Shown here: piece after piece, positions 1 to 8,427 of the stretch
How the letters are laid out: the number at the start of each line of letters is the position of its first letter
How positions within the stretch are numbered: the first letter of the stretch is position 1
Assembly (NCBI RefSeq): GCF_013410545.1
Contig: NZ_JACCFV010000001.1
Span: 2,852,001-2,916,000 of the forward strand
DNA length: 64,000 nucleotides
Direction of reading: 5' to 3'
Origin: Pseudoclavibacter chungangensis
GTDB lineage: Bacteria; Actinomycetota; Actinomycetes; Actinomycetales; Microbacteriaceae
Notes under the pieces: generated by a model
The model's database searches: none
What the model saw: only the letters and a program-made list of their open reading frames with translations
What the model was told of the DNA's origin: nothing
Program-made: the position numbers and the translations under genes

Positions 1-293
1 TGCTCATCCTCGGCATGTCGCTCATGGGCCTCACCTTCGGCCCGATGGCCGTCATCCTGCCGGAGCTGTTCCCCGCGAACGTGCGCTACACGGGGTCGGC
101 GATCGCCTACAACCTGTCGAGTGTGCTCGGCGCCGCGATCGCACCGAGCATCTTCATCGCCCTGTGGGCGATGGCCGACGGCAGCCCGATCTACGTGGGG
201 CTCTACCTCGCTGGCTCGGCCGTGCTGACGTTCGTCGCGCTCCTGTTCACGCGCGAGACCCGGGACGACACGTACGTCACGAACGTGTCCTGA
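1..293 (+). CDS. MFS transporter, C-terminal fragment (cut by window edge)
   Basis: This is the last 96 or so codons of a membrane transporter whose start lies left of the window; the frame is open from position 3 to the TGA at 291-293. The visible part has two hydrophobic helices and the segment GPMAVILPELFPANVRYTG, which resembles the late loop of the metabolite:H+ symporter (ProP/ShiA-like) branch of the major facilitator superfamily, followed by a short charged tail (TRETRDDTYVTNVS). By family it would be a proton-coupled uptake carrier for a small organic acid or zwitterion. The substrate cannot be read from this fragment. A strong hairpin follows the stop. Confidence 0.75.
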   Translation, partial: LILGMSLMGLTFGPMAVILPELFPANVRYTGSAIAYNLSSVLGAAIAPSIFIALWAMADGSPIYVGLYLAGSAVLTFVALLFTRETRDDTYVTNVS

Positions 294-321
294 CCGGGCG
301 CGGATGCGTCCGCTGCATGCC

Positions 322-354
322 ACGAGGGGCGGTGCCGATGGCACCGCCCCTCGT
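322..354. terminator. Strong hairpin between convergent MFS and tetR genes
   Basis: A perfect 15-bp stem (322-336 with 340-354) with a GAT loop lies between the end of the MFS gene and the end of the tetR gene. It has no clear T-run, but its position between convergent genes fits a bidirectional terminator. Confidence 0.75.
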
Positions 355-382
355 CATTCCCCCCGGAATGTCCGCTCCGCGC

Positions 383-1057
383 TCAGGACGCGGGAGCGGA
401 GGTCGTCGTCCGAATGTTGCTCATGTACTCGGACAGATCGATGTCCGGCCGCACCCACCCGCGCAGGATCGCGCCCTGGTGCAGCCGGTAGATCTCCTCA
501 CGGGCCTCCGCCAATTCCGGCAGACCCGACCACGGCGCGATCTCGAGGCTCACGAGACCGTGCACGTTCCCCCAGACCGACGCGACGATGACGGGCACCG
601 GGACGGGGAGGAGCAGCCCTTCCTCGCTCGCCCGTGTGAGCAGCTCGATGAGCGGACCCTGGCTGCCGTCCGGCGTCTCGCTCGAGACCCCATCGCGATG
701 CTCGTCGGCGACGTTCTCGTAGTCGATGCTGCCGAACATGACCGTGTAGAGGGCACGATTCTCGATCGCCCACCGTCGGTACGCGAGGCCGAGCTCGAAG
801 AGGTCGACCACGACGTCGTCGCCCTTCAACGCAGCCGCCTGTGTGCGACCGAAGCTCTGCGCGGCCTTCTGGACGACCGTGCGGATGAGTTCGGTCTTGC
901 CCCCGAACATCGCGTAGATCGCGTTGGTCGACGTCCCGTGCTCGGCGGCGAGCGTGCGGAGGCTCAGACCGTCGAGTCCGCGCGCCGCGACGATCTCCGC
1001 CGCCCCGTCGATGAGGGCGTTGCGGAGTTCCTCGGTGTACGTCTTCGGCCGGACCAC
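383..1057 (-). CDS. TetR/AcrR family transcriptional regulator
   Basis: A 224-residue one-domain repressor. Residues about 10-55 form the TetR helix-turn-helix (LRTLAAEHGTSTNAIYAMFG), and the rest is an all-alpha ligand-binding domain beginning near RRWAIENRALYTVMF, similar to the WHG type. The start is GTG at 1057. A TAGGAT hexamer ends exactly six bases before it and no ribosome-binding site is present, so translation is probably leaderless. The gene is divergent from the ABC exporter at 1207 and an inverted repeat (1069-1082) lies in the shared gap. By analogy with other TetR-exporter pairs, it likely represses itself and the exporter; the ligand is unknown. Confidence 0.85.
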   Translation of the reverse strand: MVRPKTYTEELRNALIDGAAEIVAARGLDGLSLRTLAAEHGTSTNAIYAMFGGKTELIRTVVQKAAQSFGRTQAAALKGDDVVVDLFELGLAYRRWAIENRALYTVMFGSIDYENVADEHRDGVSSETPDGSQGPLIELLTRASEEGLLLPVPVPVIVASVWGNVHGLVSLEIAPWSGLPELAEAREEIYRLHQGAILRGWVRPDIDLSEYMSNIRTTTSAPAS

Positions 1058-1063
1058 TCACAC

Positions 1064-1082
1064 ATCCTAACAAAACGTTGTT
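1064..1082 (-). promoter_or_regulatory. tetR promoter -10 with overlapping inverted-repeat operator
   Basis: On the minus strand TAGGAT (1069-1064) is followed by six bases and the GTG start, the spacing expected of an actinobacterial leaderless promoter. Directly upstream is AACAA-AACG-TTGTT (1069-1082), an imperfect palindrome and a plausible TetR operator that would occlude the promoter. Confidence 0.5.
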
Positions 1083-1206
1083 CTGGAACCCTCTGGGAAC
1101 CGCTCCCGATTCCGGGAGCCGCCCCGACGCGCGCTACCCTGGTGGGCGTCGGTCGGCCGCACCCCGCCGTGCCGTGACCGACGCCCACCCTACCGGAAGC
1201 GATCGG

Positions 1207-3153
1207 ATGCCAACCTCCAACCGCAAGCGCGCGGCGTCGCGCGAGCGACCCGACGCGGAGCCGCGCGCGACCTTCGCCCAATTGCTGCCGCACCTGTTCG
1301 CAGACGTGCCGCGCATGATCGGCATCATCGTGGTCTCGATCGTGGCCGCGGCATTCTCGCTCGCGCAGCCCGCCATCGTGAGCGTGCTCATCACCCGCGT
1401 GCAGTCCGGCGAGGCGCTCTCGTGGCTGCTCTGGTCGCTCGTCGCGGTCGTCGTCGTCGGGGCCGTGCTCCAGGGGTACCAGCACTTCCTGTTGCAGCTC
1501 ACGGGCGAGTCGATCGTGCTCAACACGCGCCGCCTGCTGATCGCGAAGCTCCTCCGTCTCCCCGTCGCCGAGTTCGACGCGCGGCGGACGGGGGACCTCG
1601 TCTCGCGGGTCGGGAGCGATACGACGCTGTTGCGCGCCGTGCTCACGCAGGGCCTCATCGAGGCGGTCGGGGGCACGCTCACGTTCGTCGGCGCGGTCGT
1701 CGCGATGATCATCATCGATCCCGTGCTGTTCGCCGTGACGATGAGCGTCGTCGTGTTCGCGGGCGTCGCCGTCGCGCTGCTCGGTCCGCGAATCCGCCGG
1801 GCGAGCGCCGCGGCCCAGGAGCGGGTCGGGGATCTGACGTCCGCCGTGGAGCGGGCCGTGACGGCCGTGCGCACCGTCCGGGCGACCGGTTCCACGGAAC
1901 GTGAAGAGGCGCTCGTCGATGCCGAGGCGGTCGGCGCGTACCGCCGCGGGGTCGACGTCGCCCGCGTGTCGGCCCTCGTCGTGCCCGTGTCCGGATTCGC
2001 GCTCCAGGCGGCACTCATCGCGGTGCTCGGTGTCGGCGGTATGCGCGTGGCGGCCGGGCTGCTCGACATCGCGGGGCTCGTCGCGTTCGTCATGTTCCTG
2101 TTCATGCTCGTCATGCCGCTCGCGCTCTTCTTCGGTGCCGTGACGGCCGTCAACACGGCGCTCGGCGCGCTCGGCCGCATCCAGGAGATCATCGATCTCC
2201 CGGCGGAGGACGCACACGATCGCGAGGAGGCGCCGCTCGTGCGCCTCCGAGGGCCCGCGAACGTCGAGGACGAGCCCGATGCGCCCGCGCTCGCGTTCGA
2301 CGACGTGTCGTTCCGCTACCCGAACCACGTCGTCCGTGCCCGGGTCGCGCACGAGCGCGCCGTGGCGCGCCTCGACCGCGCGCAGCGCGCGTCGGGGCGC
2401 GGCCGCCGCGGTGAGGTCGACGCCCTGTACGAACTCGACGCCGCACGGACGGACGACCCGTCGCCGCTCGTCCTCGACGGCGTCGAGTTCGAGGTACCGC
2501 GAGGTTCGCGGATCGCGCTCGTCGGCCCGTCCGGGGCAGGCAAGTCGACCTCGCTCGCGCTCATCGAACGGTTCTACGACGTCACGTCGGGCGCGATCCG
2601 TCTCGGGGGTGTCGACGTGCGTTCCATCGAGCGCGACGAGCTGCGTCGGCAGATCGGCTACGTCCAGCAGGACGCGCCCGTCCTCGCGGGGACGCTGCGC
2701 GACAACCTGCAGCTCGGCAGGAACGACGCGGACGACGACGAGTGTGCCGCCGTGCTGCGCGAGGTCAACCTCGGTGGCGTCCTCGATCGCACCCGAGAGG
2801 GCCTCGACGCGCAGATCGGCGAAGGCGGTGTCCGCCTCTCGGGCGGCGAGCGCCAACGGCTCGCGATCGCCAGAACGCTGCTCGCGGCTCCTCCCATCCT
2901 GCTGCTCGACGAGTCGACGTCCTCGCTCGACGGCGCGAACGAGCGTGCGATGCGCGACGCCATCGATCGGGTCTCGGACGGCCGCTCGCTCGTCGTCATC
3001 GCCCACCGCCTCTCGACGGTCGTCGACAGCGACGAGATCGTCGTCCTCGACCGAGGCCGCGTCATCGGTCGCGGCCGCCACGAGGCCCTCGTCGAGACGA
3101 CGCCGCTCTACCGCGACCTCGCGAAGCACCAACTCCTCGTTCCGGGCGGGTGA
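1207..3153 (+). CDS. ABC exporter (fused membrane and ATPase domains) with an insertion in the ATPase
   Basis: A 648-residue half-transporter: six membrane helices in residues 30-330, then an ATP-binding domain with Walker A GPSGAGKST (about 441), signature LSGGERQR (about 544), Walker B ILLLDEST (about 565) and switch histidine IAHRLST. The start ATG at 1207 follows GGAAG; an in-frame ATG at 1078 lies in the tetR operator and was rejected. By family it is a homodimeric or heterodimeric multidrug or lipid exporter of the inner membrane. The oddity is about 47 charged, Arg/Ala-rich residues (373-419) inserted between the A-loop FRYP and the next strand LVLDGVEF, where relatives have only a few residues. 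The divergent tetR gene probably controls it. The substrate is unknown. Confidence 0.88.
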   Translation: MPTSNRKRAASRERPDAEPRATFAQLLPHLFADVPRMIGIIVVSIVAAAFSLAQPAIVSVLITRVQSGEALSWLLWSLVAVVVVGAVLQGYQHFLLQLTGESIVLNTRRLLIAKLLRLPVAEFDARRTGDLVSRVGSDTTLLRAVLTQGLIEAVGGTLTFVGAVVAMIIIDPVLFAVTMSVVVFAGVAVALLGPRIRRASAAAQERVGDLTSAVERAVTAVRTVRATGSTEREEALVDAEAVGAYRRGVDVARVSALVVPVSGFALQAALIAVLGVGGMRVAAGLLDIAGLVAFVMFLFMLVMPLALFFGAVTAVNTALGALGRIQEIIDLPAEDAHDREEAPLVRLRGPANVEDEPDAPALAFDDVSFRYPNHVVRARVAHERAVARLDRAQRASGRGRRGEVDALYELDAARTDDPSPLVLDGVEFEVPRGSRIALVGPSGAGKSTSLALIERFYDVTSGAIRLGGVDVRSIERDELRRQIGYVQQDAPVLAGTLRDNLQLGRNDADDDECAAVLREVNLGGVLDRTREGLDAQIGEGGVRLSGGERQRLAIARTLLAAPPILLLDESTSSLDGANERAMRDAIDRVSDGRSLVVIAHRLSTVVDSDEIVVLDRGRVIGRGRHEALVETTPLYRDLAKHQLLVPGG

Positions 3154-3182
3154 GATCGCGCGCCGATCGTGCGCGCGCTCAC
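3150..3182. terminator. Hairpin at convergent ABC/pncA ends
   Basis: GTGAG-AT-CGCGCGC pairs with GCGCGCG-CTCAC across a CGATCGT loop, with a two-base bulge. It starts on the ABC gene stop codon and lies before the nicotinamidase stop, so it may serve both genes. There is no T-run. Confidence 0.45.
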
Positions 3183-3209
3183 CGTTCCCGTCCCTCTCCG
3201 GGTAACGGC

Positions 3210-3797
3210 TCAGTTCGGCCGGATCGGCTCGCCGTCGACCTCGACGCCCGCTCGAGCGAGCGCGGCGAGTGCGGCCGCCGTCGTGTCCGGCGCGACGCCG
3301 GCCGTGAGCCCCGCGAGGACGCGCACCTCGAAGCCGTCGCGGGCGGCGTCGAGTGCCGAGGCGCGAACGCAGTGGTCGGTCGCGATGCCGACGACGTCGA
3401 GTCGTGTGATGCCCGCCGCACGCAGTACCTCGGTGAGCGTCCGACCGTCATCGGTCGTGCCCTCGAACGCCGAGTAGGAGGGCCGGCCCTGCCCCTTCCG
3501 CACGTGCACGGCGACCCGGGACACGTCGAGACCCGGCGCGTACTCGGCACCCGTGGTGCCGGCGATGCAGTGCACCGGCCACGTGTCGACGAAGTCGGGC
3601 ACGGCCGCGAAGTGCCCGCCGTTGTCGCCCTCGGCGTCGTGCCAGTCGCGTGATGCGGCGACGAGCGCGTAGTCGTCCGCGTGTTCGTCGAGGAACCTCG
3701 TGATGCGGTCGGCGACGGCGAGGCCGCCGTCCACGCCGAGCGCGCCGCCCTCGACGAAGTCGTTCTGCACGTCGACGATCAACAGACCCGTAGCCAT
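3210..3797 (-). CDS. pncA: Nicotinamidase / isochorismatase-family hydrolase
   Basis: A 195-residue cysteine hydrolase. It shows the family's catalytic set: Asp9 in LLIVDVQNDF, a Lys in VRKG, and Cys in GIATDHCVRASA. Residues SRDWHDAEGDNGGHF supply the metal-binding Asp/His region and WPVHC the substrate loop, which matches PncA (nicotinamide to nicotinate, NAD salvage) better than other isochorismatase-like enzymes. The start ATG at 3797 is chosen because homologues begin at this MxxLLIVDVQNDF; the frame is open 20 codons further upstream without a Shine-Dalgarno sequence. It stands alone between two convergent or divergent neighbours. Confidence 0.88.
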   Translation of the reverse strand: MATGLLIVDVQNDFVEGGALGVDGGLAVADRITRFLDEHADDYALVAASRDWHDAEGDNGGHFAAVPDFVDTWPVHCIAGTTGAEYAPGLDVSRVAVHVRKGQGRPSYSAFEGTTDDGRTLTEVLRAAGITRLDVVGIATDHCVRASALDAARDGFEVRVLAGLTAGVAPDTTAAALAALARAGVEVDGEPIRPN

Positions 3798-3866
3798 GCC
3801 CCCATGCTGCCAGAGGGTGACGCCCGGCCGCGAGGGGTCACGGTGTCCGGACGGCAATGCGCGGCG

Positions 3867-5252
3867 TCACCAGTCGGCGAGCTCCTCGCCACAGCCGTAC
3901 GCCTGCGAGGCAATCGAATCGAGGACGTCGCGGTTCGCGAGCGACACCGGTCCGACGACGTAGAACGCGAACGTGAGCGTGCGTCCGGATTCGAGGGTCA
4001 TGTAGCCCGCGAGGCCGTAGACCTCCTCGATCCAGCCCGTCTTCGCATCGATCGCGCCGGGCGGTACGACGGTCGTGCCCGGCAGGAATCGGTCGTCGAG
4101 CGTCCCCGTCTCGCCCGATGCGGGGAGATACGGGAGCATGATCGCGAGGCCGTCGACGTCGGCCCGGACGAGCTCCAGGAGCGCGACCATGAACGAGGAC
4201 GGGACGCGGTTGTCACGGCTGAGCCCCGAGCCGTCGGCGAGCACGAGCCCGGTCGTGTCGAGCCCGAGCTCGCCGAGCGCCTGCGTCGTCCCGGCCTGGA
4301 TCGACTCGAACGCGCCACCCGCCCCGCGCTCGATCGCGACGAGGCGGGCGAGGTTCTCGGCCGTCGTGTTGTCGCTGTCGGTGAGCGCATAGCGGATGAG
4401 CTCCGAGACCGGCTGGGACTGCACCTCGGCGAGGACCGCGGCGCCCTCCGGCGCCGTCCCGCCGATCGTGACGGCCGACACGGGCACGCCGAGCGCGGTC
4501 GCGAGCGCGCTCGCCGCCCGCTCGCTCGGCTGCTGAGACCGGGGCGACACGAGCGATTGCGGTGTCGCACGGTCACCGTCGATCGTGAAGGGGGAGATCC
4601 AGCTGATGTAGCCGTCGGTCCGGTCGGCGTCGTTCCAGGACGGCTGCCACTCCGGGCCGCTGTAGAGGCTCGTGTCGACGACGACGCGGGTGATCGTCCC
4701 GCCGCCGAGTGCCTGCTTCGCCTGCGCCGCGAGGTCCGCGACGTGGGCGGTCGCCCCGTCGTAGTAGGTGGGCGAGCCGGCGGGCAGCGAGGAGAGCGTG
4801 AAGTCGCCGCCGGGGACGACCACGATCTCGCCCGGTTCCGCGCCCTGCACGATCCGGGTCGTGAGCCGCGTGTCCGGCCCCAGGGTCGTGAGCGCGGCCG
4901 CGCTCGTGAGGAGCTTCATGGTCGATGCGGTCGGGTTCGCGACGTCGGCCTGCCGATCGAAGAGCACCTCACCGGACTCCGAGTCCACGACGAGTCCGTG
5001 GAAGTCGAGCGCACCGGGCTGCGATGCGGCGGCCGCGATCGAGCAACTACGGAAGGTCTGCGCGCCCGCTGCGTCCGCCGGTTCCGCTCGGACGGGCCGG
5101 ATCGGCTTGGCGGCCGTGCCGTCCGTCGCGCCGGCGCCGTCGAGAACCGCTGCCGCCGCGCCGCCCGCGCCGATGCCGAACACACCGGCGAGGAGGATCG
5201 AGAGGATCGCAACGACGGTGAAGGTGCGCGGGCCCACTCGTCCTCGACTCAC
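3867..5252 (-). CDS. dacB: D-alanyl-D-alanine carboxypeptidase/endopeptidase (peptidase S13, PBP4/DacB type)
   Basis: A 461-residue exported cell-wall peptidase. An N-terminal hydrophobic segment (about residues 10-35) exports or anchors it. The three serine penicillin-binding motifs are present: S-x-x-K as STMK (Ser about 110), SDN in TDSDNTTAEN, and KTG in DAKTGW, spaced as in family S13. It would trim or cut peptidoglycan peptide cross-links outside the membrane. I chose the GTG at 5252 because GGAGGA sits just before it; the frame also allows an ATG at 5348 that adds 32 Arg-rich residues ahead of the signal and lacks a ribosome-binding site. It is divergent from the phosphatase gene at 5430. 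Confidence 0.85.
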   Translation of the reverse strand: MSRGRVGPRTFTVVAILSILLAGVFGIGAGGAAAAVLDGAGATDGTAAKPIRPVRAEPADAAGAQTFRSCSIAAAASQPGALDFHGLVVDSESGEVLFDRQADVANPTASTMKLLTSAAALTTLGPDTRLTTRIVQGAEPGEIVVVPGGDFTLSSLPAGSPTYYDGATAHVADLAAQAKQALGGGTITRVVVDTSLYSGPEWQPSWNDADRTDGYISWISPFTIDGDRATPQSLVSPRSQQPSERAASALATALGVPVSAVTIGGTAPEGAAVLAEVQSQPVSELIRYALTDSDNTTAENLARLVAIERGAGGAFESIQAGTTQALGELGLDTTGLVLADGSGLSRDNRVPSSFMVALLELVRADVDGLAIMLPYLPASGETGTLDDRFLPGTTVVPPGAIDAKTGWIEEVYGLAGYMTLESGRTLTFAFYVVGPVSLANRDVLDSIASQAYGCGEELADW

Positions 5253-5429
5253 GCGTCCTCCGGTCCCACGGTCCACCCGTCGGCCCGTCCGCGGGGTGCG
5301 GGCACATCGTACTCGGCGGGCGCCCGCCTTCTCGAATCGCCGTAGCATGAGGCCGGACCGGTCGCTCGCCGAGGCACGGGGCAGCGCCCGTCCCGCGACC
5401 CGGAACCGTGGAGAGGGTGGTCACAGGGC

Positions 5430-6199
5430 ATGACTCGAGCAGCGGACGAGGTTCCCATCGCGATCGCCGGGACGCACAACCTGCGCGATCTCGGCGGTCT
5501 GCCCGCGAGCGGCGGCGTCGTCGCCCCGGGACGCCTGTACCGCTCGGACGCCCTGTCGGGACTCGACGACTCCGGACTCGTCGCCTTCGCCGCGCTCGGG
5601 ATCGACCGGATCGTGGACCTCCGCGATGCCGTCGAGATCGAGCGGCAGCCGACGCGTCTCGGGCCGGCCGGTCCGGAGATCGTGCACGTGCCGGTCTTCC
5701 GCGCGGCCGACCCCGCCGAGATGCTCCGTTCCATGGGCGGATCGGGTCCGGACCTCGACGGGCTCTACGCGGCGATGCTCACCGCCGAGGGCGCGCACCT
5801 GGCCGAGGCCGTGACCGCCGTCGCGGACGCTCCGACGGGAGCCGTGCTCGTCCACTGCACGGCGGGGAAGGATCGTACGGGCGTCGTCGTCTCGCTCGTG
5901 CTCGCGCTCCTCGGGGTGCCCGAGGAGCGCATCGTCGACGACTACGCGGCGACCGAGCACAATCTCAGCGGTGAATGGCTGCGGGCATGCTCGCGCGGGC
6001 CGGTGCGCTCGCCACCGCGCACGGCGTGCCGCTGTCCCCGGGGCTCAGACAGCTCGTCGTCGCGAGCCCACCCGAGGCCATGCGCACCGTGCTTCGGCGG
6101 CTGCACGACGCGGGCGGGGCCGAATGCTACCTGCTCGACCGCGGACTCGACGCGGCCGTTCCGGCCCTGCTGCGCGAGCGCCTCCTCACGGAGGGGTGA
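5430..6199 (+). pseudogene. Tyrosine/serine phosphatase (Y_phosphatase3-like), frameshifted near 5975
   Basis: The N-terminal part reads as a DSP-like protein phosphatase: NLRDLGGLP, GRLYRSDALSGL, VDLRD, and the intact active-site loop HCTAGKDRTG (about residues 142-151). At about 5970-5985, after EHNLSGEW, the family's C-terminal continuation (AAGMLARAGALA, SPPEAMRTVLRRLHDAGG, then a short helix ending LLTEG) is found only in another frame, which runs 5975-6199. Staying in the first frame gives a 322-residue product with an unrelated Arg/Ser-rich tail that overlaps the next gene. A one-base deletion, or less likely a -1 slip, restores a normal protein of about 256 residues. It could be a real mutation or an assembly error. 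Confidence 0.7.
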
Positions 6200-6249
6200 G
6201 GGCCGCGCGCCCGCGTCGCTCGCCGCCGGAGCGGCCGGGAGCGGCCCTC
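6197..6249. terminator. Possible hairpin between convergent phosphatase and HAD genes
   Basis: TGAGGGCCGC (6197-6206) is complementary to GCGGCCCTCA (6240-6249), bracketing a GC-rich region that can itself fold. It contains both stop codons of the convergent genes. The large loop makes this a weak call. Confidence 0.35.
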
Positions 6250-7102
6250 AGTCGAGCAATCGGCGAACGGTGCGGACGACGCCGTCCTCGGCGTTCGACG
6301 GCGCGACGTACCGCGCCCGCTCGATCACCGCGGGGTGGGCGTTCGCCATCGCGAACGACAGCCCCGCCTCGTCGAGCATCCCGAGATCGTTGAGGTAGTC
6401 GCCGAACACGGCGGTCTGCTCGACCGTGACACCGAGCTGTCCGCGCAGCGCCGCGAGCGCGGCGCCCTTGTCGGCGTCTGGGTGCATGACGTCGATCCAG
6501 TTGTGGCTCGACACGATCGTGCGGTGCGTGCCGGGGAGCTCGGCGAGTGCGGGGTAGGCGCCCCGCTCGGCACCGGCGAAGTCGAAGACCGCGAGCTTGA
6601 GCACGTCGTCGTCGACCTCGTCGAGGTCGTCGACGATCGCGAGCGCCTCGTAGTAGGTGCGCACCTGTTCGAGGAACGGCGCGTCGCCGCGTTCGATCCA
6701 GGCCGAGCGCTTGCCGCACACGACGAGGCCGAGGTCGCCGCCGGCCCGCGCGAGTTCGCGGATCCGCGCGACGACGCGGGCGACGAGCTCCGGGGGCAGC
6801 GTGAGGCACGACACCTCGAGCCCGTCGCGGACGACGTAGGAGCCGTTCTCGGCGATGAACGTGAGCCCCGCGCCGAGCGGTCCGAACAGTTCGGCGAGCG
6901 TCGCGTACTGACGCCCGCTCGCGGGGGCGAACACGATTCCTCGTTCGGTGAGCTCGGCGAGCAGTGCGGGCAGCCCCGGGGGTGGCGCGCCGTTCGGGTC
7001 GAGGAGCGTGCCGTCCATGTCGACCGCGACGAGCCGCAGGTCGACCGGACCCTCCGGGAGCCGCGGCGTCGGGCCCTGTGTGGTCTCGGCTCGTTCGGTC
7101 AT
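6248..7102 (-). CDS. HAD-superfamily hydrolase, Cof type
   Basis: A 284-residue cytosolic phosphatase of the Cof/YidA branch of the haloacid dehalogenase superfamily. Motif I is DMDGTLL (VAVDMDGTLLDPNG, nucleophile Asp), motif II lies in FAPASGRQ, the motif III lysine is in DADKGAAL, and motif IV is FGDYLNDLGML. A C2 cap lies between motifs II and III. Such enzymes dephosphorylate sugar phosphates, FMN or similar small metabolites; the substrate cannot be told from sequence. The start ATG at 7102 has GAGAGGCAGG upstream; an ATG 29 codons earlier was rejected because it adds a Pro/Arg-rich segment absent from the family. Confidence 0.85.
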   Translation of the reverse strand: MTERAETTQGPTPRLPEGPVDLRLVAVDMDGTLLDPNGAPPPGLPALLAELTERGIVFAPASGRQYATLAELFGPLGAGLTFIAENGSYVVRDGLEVSCLTLPPELVARVVARIRELARAGGDLGLVVCGKRSAWIERGDAPFLEQVRTYYEALAIVDDLDEVDDDVLKLAVFDFAGAERGAYPALAELPGTHRTIVSSHNWIDVMHPDADKGAALAALRGQLGVTVEQTAVFGDYLNDLGMLDEAGLSFAMANAHPAVIERARYVAPSNAEDGVVRTVRRLLD

Positions 7103-7286
7103 GCCTGCCTCTCGTGTCGTGGTGCGGTCCGGCGCACGTGGTCGCCAGGACGTCGGGGGGTCGCGACCCGCTCCCACCGGATGGGGCACGGTCGCGCGGG
7201 ACCCCCGCGCGTCGCGACCCTGTGGTCGCTCGTGGTCTGCCGGTGGCGAGACGACCGTTCCGAGCGGATCGGCCGCCCCGGCAAGA

Positions 7287-8339
7287 CTAGGCGCTCGGCT
7301 CGGCCGAGCGCGTCACCGGTGCCCCGGTCCGCGCGGGCCCGGCCCCGGACCGCGGGAGGTCCCGTCCCGCCGTGCCCTCCCCCGATGCCGCGTGGCGCGC
7401 GGCGAGGTCGTGCGCGAGGTCGACGACGCGTCGGCGTGCGGATTCGGGTGCGAGCACCTCGATGTGGTCGCCGAACTGCAGGAGCTGGCGCACGGCCTCG
7501 GGGTGATCCGCACGGACCGTCGCGAGGCTCCACTCGTCGTCGTCGTCGCGCACGTCGACGAGTCTCGTCCCGAGGATGCGGCGGGCGAGGTCGAGGCGGG
7601 TGCGACGCAGGCGGACCTCGAACGCGACGGTGCCCGGTCGCTCGACGCGGTCGCGGAGCTCGGCCCAGACGCCGTCGAGCGTGACGCCGTCGCGGTGCGC
7701 GGCGGGCGTCGGGAGCGCGGCGAAGGCGGCGAGCCTCGTGAGTGCGAACAGCCGCGGAGTGCCGTCGTGGTCGGCGACGAGATACCAGCGCCCGGCCTTG
7801 CTCGCGATGCCGTAGGGGTCGACGACGGACGTCGGCGTTGCCCGCTCCCCGCTCCGCCGGTACTCGATCCGCAGTCGCGATCCGGCACGGAGCGCGTCGA
7901 CGAGTGCCGCCGGCTCGGTGCCACCGGGCTCCTCCCCCGTCCACGGCCGGTTGTCGGTCACGACGACGGATCGCAGCGGGACGACGCCCCCGGTCTCGGG
8001 CGCGTTCCGTCGTCGCGCGTCGAGCTTCCGTTCGGTCAGGGTGGTGATGTCGGCCAGACCGAGGCTCGCGCGTTGGCGGTCGTCGAGGCCCGTGAGCGCG
8101 AGGACGTCGAGTTCGAGGGGATCGAGGTGCGAGGCATTCAGTCTCGCGCCGGGCAGGAGGACGACGCCGCCGTGACGCCCGCGCTCCGCGTAGACGGGGA
8201 CGCCGGATGCCTGGAGCGCCTCGACGTCGCGCAGGATCGTGCGTCTCGAGACCTCGAGGCGCTCGGCGAGTTCGGCGGTGGTCACGCGCTGCCGTGTCTG
8301 GAGCAGGAGGAGCAGCGAGAGGAGTCTCGACGCCTTCAT
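7287..8339 (-). CDS. YafY/WYL-domain transcriptional regulator
   Basis: A 350-residue regulator. Residues 1-60 hold a DeoR-like winged helix (RLLSLLLLLQTRQRVTTAELA, EVSRRTILRDVEAL), the middle is a WYL domain (LRIEYRRSG and GRWYLVADHDG), and the rest is a WCX-type C-terminal domain. WYL domains sense small ligands or nucleic acid ends. I start it at ATG 8339 (MKASRLL), the usual family start; the frame is open further upstream into the divergent promoter. A GACAG-GTT-CTGTC inverted repeat lies 22 bp in front. The divergent neighbour is a VOC-family gene, a pairing that suggests the regulator controls it and itself. About 40 C-terminal residues are low complexity. Confidence 0.85.
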   Translation of the reverse strand: MKASRLLSLLLLLQTRQRVTTAELAERLEVSRRTILRDVEALQASGVPVYAERGRHGGVVLLPGARLNASHLDPLELDVLALTGLDDRQRASLGLADITTLTERKLDARRRNAPETGGVVPLRSVVVTDNRPWTGEEPGGTEPAALVDALRAGSRLRIEYRRSGERATPTSVVDPYGIASKAGRWYLVADHDGTPRLFALTRLAAFAALPTPAAHRDGVTLDGVWAELRDRVERPGTVAFEVRLRRTRLDLARRILGTRLVDVRDDDDEWSLATVRADHPEAVRQLLQFGDHIEVLAPESARRRVVDLAHDLAARHAASGEGTAGRDLPRSGAGPARTGAPVTRSAEPSA

Positions 8340-8360
8340 GCGAACTCGTTCCGAAAAGGT

Positions 8361-8373
8361 GACAGGTTCTGTC
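8361..8373. promoter_or_regulatory. Candidate WYL-regulator operator
   Basis: GACAG-GTT-CTGTC, a perfect 5-bp inverted repeat with a 3-bp spacer, sits in the 88-bp gap between the divergent WYL-regulator and VOC genes. Position and symmetry make it the best operator candidate; no binding data are implied. Confidence 0.5.
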
Positions 8374-8427
8374 GTGATTCTCGAGTGTAGTCGTGGATGT
8401 CCGATCCGATCCGATGAAGGAGACACC

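Noticed and set aside
964..3132. 722-codon minus-strand frame opposite the ABC exporter
   Set aside because: It is composed of RDD/RHD-type low-complexity sequence, the usual antisense image of a GC-rich gene, and overlaps the whole exporter.
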